Shown here: in pieces, positions 58,402 to 64,000 of the stretch
How the letters are laid out: each line of letters begins with the position of its first letter
Position numbering within the stretch: the first letter of the stretch is position 1
NCBI RefSeq assembly: GCF_003855095.1
Contig: NZ_CP033972.1
Location: 310,001-374,000 of the forward strand
Length of the DNA: 64,000 bases
Direction: 5' to 3'
DNA from: Gordonia insulae
Lineage (GTDB): Bacteria; Actinomycetota; Actinomycetes; Mycobacteriales; Mycobacteriaceae
Position numbers and translations under genes: made by a program
The notes under the pieces: model-generated
Database searches by the model: none
The model's input: only the letters and a program-made list of their open reading frames with translations
What the model was told of the DNA's origin: nothing

Positions 58402-59967
58402 ATGACCGGGCGAACCCCGCTGCCGCGACGTGTGGAGGTGTTGGCCGGGCTCTCGGTCGCCATCGACCTGGGGCTCGGTCAGCCTGCCGAACACATGCTG
58501 CGCTCGGCGGTCATCGCCTGTCGGTTGTGTGATCGTCTCGGCCTGGACCGGACGCAGCGGGCCACCACCTATTACGCGACGCTGCTGATGTGGATCGGGT
58601 GTCATGCCGATTCGCAGGAGTACGCGCGCTGGTTCGGCGACGACATCGCGGTACGCAGCGACGCGTATCTTGTTGACTGGTCCGGGATTCCGTACTTTCG
58701 ATTCCTGCTGGGCAATGTGGGGCGCGGTGAACCCGTCGGGCACCGCGTGAAGACCTTGGCGACGTTGTTCCGGGATGCTCGTGGACAGATCGCCACCCTG
58801 GTGCACTCGCACTGCATGTCGGCCGCCGCACTGGCGCGCCATATCGGTCTCGGCCCCGATGTCGAGCGGGTGATCGCCTACACCTACGAGCGTTTCGACG
58901 GCGGCGGGCTGCCGAGAGGCGCGGCGGGCGAGGACATCCCGATCGAGATGCGGGTGGCGCAACTCGCCGACATGGTGGAGGTGCACCAGCGTGCCTACGG
59001 GGTCGACGGCGCGGTCGCGATGGCGCGTAGTCGTCGTGGAGGTCAATTCGACCCGACGATCGTCGACGCGTTCGTCGCGGATCCGGACGCAGTGCTCTCG
59101 CCGGGTGACGATGACCCCTGGGGATGCGCGATGTCTCTGGCGCCGGAGACCGAGATCGCGCTCGACGATGCCGGACTGGATGCCCTGGTGACCGCGATCG
59201 GTGACTTCGGTGATCTCAAATGTCCTTTCGCGCTGGGCCATTCACGAGGAGTGGCGACCATCGTCGACACCGCCGCCCGGCATCTGGGGATGTCGATGGT
59301 GGAGGTCGACACGGCGCGTCGCGCCGCTCATCTACACGACGTCGGGCGGATCGGCGTGTCCAGCCAGATCTGGTCCAAGCCCGGCGAACTCAGTGGCGCC
59401 GAGTGGGAACGGGTTCGGATGCATCCGTATCTCACCGACCGGGTGTTGATGCGGATTCCCGGTTTCGGCGACATCGCCGCGATCGCGCGCGCCCACCACG
59501 AGCACCTCGACGGCACCGGCTATCCCCTCGGGCTCGGCGGGGCGGCGCTCGGCCGGGCACAGCGGTTGCTGACCGTGGCGGTCGCCTACCAATCGGCGCT
59601 CGAACCGCGGCCCTATCGCGACGCGTACCCCGCGGAGCGTGCGGCATCACGGATCAGGGAGCGTGCGGACCGCGGGGTGCTCGACGGTGAGTGCGTCGAG
59701 GCTGTTCTGGTGGCCGCCGGTCACAAGCGGGCACGGGTGCGTCGCGACGACACGCTGACTCCCCGCGAGACCGAGATCCTCGGACTCGTCGCACGCGGAA
59801 TGTCCAACCGGGAGATCGCGGCCCGGCTCGTGCTGAGCGAGAAGACCGTGCGTAACCACGTCGAGCGGACCTACACCAAGATCGGCGCCGCCAACCGGGT
59901 CGGCGCCAGCCTCTACGCACTGGAACACGGGCTGGTCGCTCCGGTGGCCGAGGATACGTCCGGTTGA
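58402..59967 (+). CDS. Tandem HD/HD-GYP domain protein with C-terminal LuxR HTH
   Basis: A 521-residue fusion. Residues about 100-210 form a first, degenerate HD-type domain with YERFDGGGLPRG. About 275-430 form a complete HD-GYP domain: HLHDVGR at 310-316 and HHEHLDGTGYP at 365-375. Residues from about 450 form a LuxR HTH (LTPRETEILGLVARGMSNREIAARL). HD-GYP proteins usually degrade cyclic di-GMP; here the phosphodiesterase-like module is joined to a DNA-binding domain. The ATG at 58402 was chosen because upstream frame overlaps the MddA gene. No GGDEF protein is in the window. Confidence 0.87.
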   Translation: MTGRTPLPRRVEVLAGLSVAIDLGLGQPAEHMLRSAVIACRLCDRLGLDRTQRATTYYATLLMWIGCHADSQEYARWFGDDIAVRSDAYLVDWSGIPYFRFLLGNVGRGEPVGHRVKTLATLFRDARGQIATLVHSHCMSAAALARHIGLGPDVERVIAYTYERFDGGGLPRGAAGEDIPIEMRVAQLADMVEVHQRAYGVDGAVAMARSRRGGQFDPTIVDAFVADPDAVLSPGDDDPWGCAMSLAPETEIALDDAGLDALVTAIGDFGDLKCPFALGHSRGVATIVDTAARHLGMSMVEVDTARRAAHLHDVGRIGVSSQIWSKPGELSGAEWERVRMHPYLTDRVLMRIPGFGDIAAIARAHHEHLDGTGYPLGLGGAALGRAQRLLTVAVAYQSALEPRPYRDAYPAERAASRIRERADRGVLDGECVEAVLVAAGHKRARVRRDDTLTPRETEILGLVARGMSNREIAARLVLSEKTVRNHVERTYTKIGAANRVGASLYALEHGLVAPVAEDTSG

Positions 59968-59970
59968 CGC

Positions 59971-60603
59971 CTATGCGGCTCCGTGCCGGACGACCCAGTC
60001 GACGAGCGGGGCGGTGGCTCGCCAGTCGGCGCGGACGCGATCGACCAGTCCGGCCGTGTGGATCACATCGTCGAATCCGTAGTCCCGGCCGACGGTGAGG
60101 GACTTGTGGCGCAGCAGGTCGATGCGCGGATGGTCGGCATCCCAGCCGCGCGGCGAGGTCTTGAGCTTGTCGCCGCCGACCTCCCAGCCGGTCTTCTCGA
60201 GTTTCCGCAGCAGTCGTTCGAGTTTCGGGCCGTGCTCGTCATGGTCGATCGCTGCCCGTAGCGCGGCGAGGCGCTCGGCGGAGGCCTCGTAGTACCCGGC
60301 GCCGACGCGGACTCCGGGGGCGCCGATCTGCACGTAGTATCCGGTCGCCGGGCCGAGTCCGACGAACGCGCCCTGATGAATCTTGTAGGGCGTCTTGTCT
60401 TTTGCGAACCGGACGTCGCGGTACGGGCGGAAGATCTTGGCGGCACCGAACTCGTCGGCCAGGGCGTCGGTGAGTTCCTGCATCGGACCGGCGACGGCCG
60501 TGCGGTACACCTCTTTGTGTTCTTCCCAGAAGGTCTTGGTGTTGTCCATCTCGAGGTCGTCGTAGAAGTCGAGGGCGGCCTCGGGAAAGCCCTGGAACGT
60601 CAT
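59971..60603 (-). CDS. DUF2461 family protein
   Basis: A 210-residue protein of the DUF2461/TIGR02453 family: FYDDLEMDNTKTFWEEHK, FRPYRDVRFAKDKTPYKIH and GYYVQIG are its signatures. The family is widespread and uncharacterised. The ATG at 60603 is the start. It lies 3 bases from the convergent HD-GYP gene. Confidence 0.88.
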   Translation of the reverse strand: MTFQGFPEAALDFYDDLEMDNTKTFWEEHKEVYRTAVAGPMQELTDALADEFGAAKIFRPYRDVRFAKDKTPYKIHQGAFVGLGPATGYYVQIGAPGVRVGAGYYEASAERLAALRAAIDHDEHGPKLERLLRKLEKTGWEVGGDKLKTSPRGWDADHPRIDLLRHKSLTVGRDYGFDDVIHTAGLVDRVRADWRATAPLVDWVVRHGAA

Positions 60604-60642
60604 GGTGGCGACGTTACGCCGGGGCGAACGGTCGAAATCGTC

Positions 60643-61293
60643 TCACGCATCTGTCAACTCCCGGTCCTCCCCGATGTCCAACACTTCCAATGGTGTTCCG
60701 GTCAGCGAGTTCTCGCCGAGAAACATGTCAGAGGTCGCCTTGCCGGTGTCGCTGAGCATGATGTCGTGGATCGCGATGCTGACCTTCGGTGCGACCGCGC
60801 GCACGAAGTCGATGGCTTGTTCGGTGGAGATCCACGGTCCGCTCACGGGCAGCAGCAGGGTCTCGATCGGCCGGCCGGGGTTGAGGTAGGCGTCGCCGGG
60901 ATGGAAGACGCTGTGGTCGACCAGGTAGCCGACGTTGTCGACCAACGGGATCTCCGGATGGATCACGGCATGATCGGCGACGAATGTCTCGACGGCGAAT
61001 CCGGCGATGTCGAAAGACTCTCCGGTCGCCACCGGATGGACACGATCACCGACCTCGGTCAACGCATCGGCGATCGATGCCGGCCCGTAGAGGTGCAGCT
61101 CGTCCCGTTCCTTCATGGCGGCCACGATCTTCTCGGCGTCGAAATGATCGAAGTGCTCGTGCGTGATGAGGACGGCATCGGCGTCGGCCAGCAGTTGCGC
61201 GGCGTCGGGGGTGAACGCTCCCGGATCGATCAGGATCGTCTTGTCCGCCTTGGTCAGGGTAACGGTGGCGTGGGTGTACTTGGTGAGACGCAT
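60643..61293 (-). CDS. MBL-fold metallo-hydrolase
   Basis: A 216-residue metallo-beta-lactamase-fold protein of the UlaG/L-ascorbate lactonase-like group. THEHFDHFD is the HxHxDH-type metal motif, and DHSVFHPGDAY and IAIHD supply further ligands. The start is ATG at 61293 with GGAGG 5 bases before it; a longer frame would enter the divergent marR promoter. It is divergent from marR with a palindrome between them, and is probably its target. Substrate unknown. Confidence 0.88.
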   Translation of the reverse strand: MRLTKYTHATVTLTKADKTILIDPGAFTPDAAQLLADADAVLITHEHFDHFDAEKIVAAMKERDELHLYGPASIADALTEVGDRVHPVATGESFDIAGFAVETFVADHAVIHPEIPLVDNVGYLVDHSVFHPGDAYLNPGRPIETLLLPVSGPWISTEQAIDFVRAVAPKVSIAIHDIMLSDTGKATSDMFLGENSLTGTPLEVLDIGEDRELTDA

Positions 61294-61339
61294 GAGACCT
61301 CCGAGACGCGGTTCGGCTGCAGGCACAACCTGCAGATAA

Positions 61340-61356
61340 GTACAGTCCGACTGTAC
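61340..61356. promoter_or_regulatory. 17-bp palindrome in the metallo-hydrolase/marR divergent region
   Basis: GTACAGT-CCG-ACTGTAC is a perfect inverted repeat with 7-bp arms. It lies 10 bases before the marR start and 46 bases before the divergent hydrolase start. It is well placed to control both genes and is the likely MarR operator. Confidence 0.7.
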
Positions 61357-61366
61357 ACTTCGAGAC

Positions 61367-61834
61367 ATGGATGTCGACTCGGACAATGCCGACGACGCAA
61401 CGGGCCTCGACCTCGCCGAGGAACTCAGGCGCGCGGTGGGCAACTTCGTCCGCGCGGTTCGGTTGGTCCCCGATTCACTTCCCCCCGGCTACGGTGAGGT
61501 GCTCGGCGCACTCGACCGCGACGGCCCGCAATCGGTCGCTTCGCTGGCACGGCAACGCGGAGTCCGTCATCAGAGCATGCGGATCATGGTCCGAGACATG
61601 GCGGCCGACGGTCTCGTCTCGCGGGCACCCGACCCCGACGATGCGCGCAGCGCGCTCATCTCGATGACGAGCCGAGCGCATGCCGTTCTGGAGCGGGATC
61701 GGGCACGACGGCGCACAATCGTTGCAGCTGCGTCCGATACCGCCCTGACGCCTCGACAGCGCCGCGTGCTCGACCAGATTCCCGAGATCCTCGACGCCGT
61801 GGCGGATTCGGTGCGGGTGAGCGCAGGTCGATAG
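61367..61834 (+). CDS. MarR-family transcriptional regulator
   Basis: A 155-residue winged-helix protein. PQSVASLARQRGVRHQSMRIMVRDMAADGLVSRAPDPDDARS is the MarR recognition helix and wing, flanked by N- and C-terminal dimerisation helices. The ATG at 61367 starts 10 bases after the palindrome. It is divergent from the metallo-hydrolase and convergent with the DASS transporter (5-base gap). Confidence 0.9.
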   Translation: MDVDSDNADDATGLDLAEELRRAVGNFVRAVRLVPDSLPPGYGEVLGALDRDGPQSVASLARQRGVRHQSMRIMVRDMAADGLVSRAPDPDDARSALISMTSRAHAVLERDRARRRTIVAAASDTALTPRQRRVLDQIPEILDAVADSVRVSAGR

Positions 61835-61839
61835 ACGGG

Positions 61840-63477
61840 TCAGTAGGCGATGCCCAACGACCACGCGAACAGGGTGTAGCAGGCGGCGGTGATGAGGACC
61901 ACGCCGACCACATTGAGCCAGATGCCACCTCGGATCATCTGGCCGATCGTCACATAACCACTCGCATAGGCGACGGCGTTCGGTGGTGTGGCCACCGGCA
62001 ACATGAACGCGCATGTTGCCGCGAGAGCGACGGGCACCGTCAGCACGAGTGGGTCGAGGTTCATGCCCAGCGCGACGCCGCCGGCCACCGGCAGGAAAGT
62101 TGCGGCAGTCGCCGTGTTGCTGGTGATCTCGGTCAGGAAGATGATCGCGGCGGTCACCACGATGATCAACAAGATCACCGGTATGGCATCGAGGTCCGCT
62201 GCCACCTCGCCGATCCAGGTGGTCAATCCGCTCGACTCGAACTGCTCGGACAGGGCGAGGCCGCCGCCGAAGAGCAGGAGTACACCCCAGGGCAGTTTGA
62301 CTGCTGTCTCCCAATCGAGCAGGCGCACACCTGGTTTGACACCGCTCGGGAGTAGGAAGAGAAGGACGGCCGCGGTCATCGCGATCCCGGTGTCGGAGAT
62401 CGGTGGACTATCGTCCCAGATCAGCGGCACGGCGACCCACGAGAGTGCGGCGAGGCAGAAGATCGCGGCCACCCGGATCTCGCCCTGTGACATCGGTCCG
62501 AGTGCATCGAGTTCACCCCGGATCAGGCGCTTGCCACCGGGAATGTCGTCGATCTCGGGCTTGAACAGCACGTGCGTCAACAGGAACCAGGCGATGACCA
62601 GGAACAGTGCGGCCAGCGGCACTCCGGCGATCATCCACTCGAGGAATCCGATGTCGATGCCCTCACCCTCCAGGTACCCCACGAGCAAGGTGTTCGGCGG
62701 CGTACCGATGATGGTGCCGAGCGACCCGATCGATGCGGCGTACGCGATGCCCAGCATCAGTGCGGTACCGAAGTTGCTGCGGATCACTGCCTCTGCGATG
62801 GTGCCGGTCGCGCCCTCCGAGGGTTCTGTCTGCTCCGATGCCGGTTCTGCGGCCGCCTCCTTGTCGAGGTCGAGGACGAGGACCAGAACGGAGACACCGA
62901 TCGGGATCATCATGACGGCCGTGGCCGTGTTCGACACCCACATGGACAGGAAGCCGGTGGCGATCATGAACCCGGCGATCACCATCGTCGGCTTCGTGCC
63001 CATGGCGCTGACCGTGAGGAGGGCTATCCGACGGTGCAGGTTCCATCGCTGCATCGCCAGCGCCAGCAGGAAGCCGCCCATGAACAGGAAGATCACGTTG
63101 TTGCCGTAAGCGGCTCCCACATCGTTCACGGCGACGTCGGTGCCGAAGACCGGAAAGATGACCAACGGCAAGAGGGCCGTCGCCGGAATCGGAATGGCCT
63201 CTGTCATCCACCAGATACCCATGAGCACCGCCGTCGCCGCAGTCAGCCGGGCGCCGTGATCGACGTCGGTCGGCATGACCACGTACACGAGCGCGGCGAG
63301 CAGCGGTCCTGCCGCCAGGCCGACCCATTGCCGCTTCCGGCGCCTCGGTTCCACTTCCTCGGCACGTTCGCCGGCTGACTGCTGGTCGACTTCGTCGTAT
63401 TCCCGGGGGTCTGATTCCTGGGGCGCCGACCGACCCGCCGCGCCCTTGTCCTGCTCCGCATTCCCGAGTTGCGCCAT
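61840..63477 (-). CDS. DASS (SLC13) family sodium/anion symporter
   Basis: A 545-residue transporter of the divalent anion:sodium symporter family. Motifs SNTATAVMMIPI, GSLGTIIGTPPNTLLVGY, and near the end ITSNTATAATFLPVAGGVA and ATPPNAVAYASG are the paired SNT and re-entrant loop signatures. About eleven to twelve hydrophobic segments are seen after a hydrophilic 55-residue N-terminus. Substrates in the family are C4-dicarboxylates, citrate or sulfate. The ATG at 63477 has a perfect AAGGAGGT at a 5-base distance. Confidence 0.92.
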   Translation of the reverse strand: MAQLGNAEQDKGAAGRSAPQESDPREYDEVDQQSAGERAEEVEPRRRKRQWVGLAAGPLLAALVYVVMPTDVDHGARLTAATAVLMGIWWMTEAIPIPATALLPLVIFPVFGTDVAVNDVGAAYGNNVIFLFMGGFLLALAMQRWNLHRRIALLTVSAMGTKPTMVIAGFMIATGFLSMWVSNTATAVMMIPIGVSVLVLVLDLDKEAAAEPASEQTEPSEGATGTIAEAVIRSNFGTALMLGIAYAASIGSLGTIIGTPPNTLLVGYLEGEGIDIGFLEWMIAGVPLAALFLVIAWFLLTHVLFKPEIDDIPGGKRLIRGELDALGPMSQGEIRVAAIFCLAALSWVAVPLIWDDSPPISDTGIAMTAAVLLFLLPSGVKPGVRLLDWETAVKLPWGVLLLFGGGLALSEQFESSGLTTWIGEVAADLDAIPVILLIIVVTAAIIFLTEITSNTATAATFLPVAGGVALGMNLDPLVLTVPVALAATCAFMLPVATPPNAVAYASGYVTIGQMIRGGIWLNVVGVVLITAACYTLFAWSLGIAY

Positions 63478-63688
63478 CTGCGTACCTCCTTGTGCCGTGC
63501 CGCCAGCGTATCGAGATCGATGACCGAAATGTCCAGATTCTCTGAGGTGTTCGGCCGTGACGCCCCCTCTGCCTGGCTCCGGGGCCGGGAGATGTTGGGC
63601 AGGTGGCCCGGGTGATCGGACACCTCAGAGGTATCGAAGTTCGGCGAGTCGGGTGCCCTCCACGACGCGACACGTTCGGTCGAAACCG

Positions 63689-63716
63689 TTGACTGACCGA
63701 GTCGTGCCAGTACTGT
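63689..63716 (+). promoter_or_regulatory. Possible sigma-70-like promoter of the last gene
   Basis: TTGACT (63689-63694) and TACTGT (63711-63716) are separated by 16 bases, 32 bases upstream of the start codon at 63749. It is the clearest -35/-10 candidate in the 271-base gap between the DASS gene and this gene; I see nothing else in that gap. Confidence 0.4.
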
Positions 63717-63748
63717 GGTACACATCACAGAGGTCTTGGAGGGAAGCC

Positions 63749-64000
63749 ATGGCAACGGCCGAAATGAAGGAACTCCATCGCAGCATCGTGACGCTACGCC
63801 ATCACATCGCCGCGCTGAAGCTGCAGTACGGGGATGTCGATGCCGTCCGCCGGATGACCAACGACCTCGACCGACTCGAGATCGATCTGCACGACTTCGA
63901 ACATGCGCCGCCGCCGGTGGTGCGGGCCCGGGTCAGCAAGGACGACGTGATCTACGTGCCGGACAGCAAATCAGACGAGGCGGCATGGCTCGGTGCACAA
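63749..64000 (+). CDS. Hypothetical protein (3' end beyond the window)
   Basis: A frame open to the window edge, 84 codons, beginning MATAEMKELHRSIVTLRHHI. It starts with an amphipathic, coiled-coil-like helix region (about residues 5-55, many Leu/Ile and Arg/Asp), followed by PPPVVRARVSKDDVIYVPDSKSD. GGAGGGAA (63738-63745) is a good Shine-Dalgarno. The protein may end soon after the window. No family recognised. Confidence 0.75.
   Translation, partial: MATAEMKELHRSIVTLRHHIAALKLQYGDVDAVRRMTNDLDRLEIDLHDFEHAPPPVVRARVSKDDVIYVPDSKSDEAAWLGAQ

Overview
The window is a 64 kb piece of a high-GC actinobacterial chromosome from the mycolate-containing order (Mycobacteriales), most likely Gordonia or a close relative. 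Codon usage is strongly GC-ending, GTG starts are common, and ATGA/GTGA stop-start overlaps are frequent. From treY-treX through bio, nad, his, trp, lgt and pyk to tesB the gene order follows the Mycobacterium tuberculosis region Rv1563c to Rv1618. Differences are gltBD lying between lgt and pyk, and no nadB between nadA and nadC. I see no tRNA, rRNA, CRISPR array, prophage or insertion sequence, and no gene-free stretch longer than about 300 bases.

Layout. 1-6536 (minus): treY (cut by the window edge), treX, and a membrane acyltransferase fused to an SGNH domain. 6707-12737: a divergent BioQ-like TetR repressor, two tandem operators, then bioA-bioF-bioD-bioB-bsaP and a DUF2567 membrane gene, nearly all overlapping. 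12725-13855: an XRE repressor and a type I methionine aminopeptidase, divergent around three AT-rich palindromes. 13997-17581: an NrtR-type Nudix regulator, a short LuxR-type protein, then nadA and a frameshifted nadC. 17715-30344: one long his-trp supercluster (hisD, C, B, H, a small membrane gene, priA, impA, hisF, hisI, a 59-residue tautomerase, trpE, a Trp-associated membrane protein, trpC, trpB, trpA). 30411-40697: lgt, gltBD, pyk, tesB.

40711-64000 is accessory and more mixed. It starts with a 29-bp tandem array built from a dispersed intergenic repeat. Then come a small membrane protein, a BacA/SbmA-like ABC exporter-type fusion, an acyl-CoA synthetase, DUF998, DUF6325 and SHOCT proteins, and an MFS drug exporter. 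A three-gene set follows (49070-51466): a tiny repeat peptide, a JmjC/cupin oxygenase and a sucrase/ferredoxin-like protein. After that are a PTS EIIBCA sugar permease, a frameshifted PLP decarboxylase, a lipoprotein, YchJ, a hypothetical gene with an MddA-like methyltransferase, a tandem HD-GYP/LuxR fusion, DUF2461, a divergent metallo-hydrolase/MarR pair around a palindrome, a DASS transporter, and the start of a further gene.

How it fits together. The core makes biotin, NAD, histidine, tryptophan and glutamate, and processes alpha-glucans to trehalose. The his and trp genes share the bifunctional isomerase PriA, which explains the absence of trpF here. The strongest candidate for an undescribed system is the repeat peptide-JmjC-ferredoxin-like operon, whose architecture resembles a peptide-modification (RiPP-like) cassette. 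Two single-base homopolymer frameshifts (nadC, PLP decarboxylase) may be sequencing errors and should be resolved before either gene is called dead.
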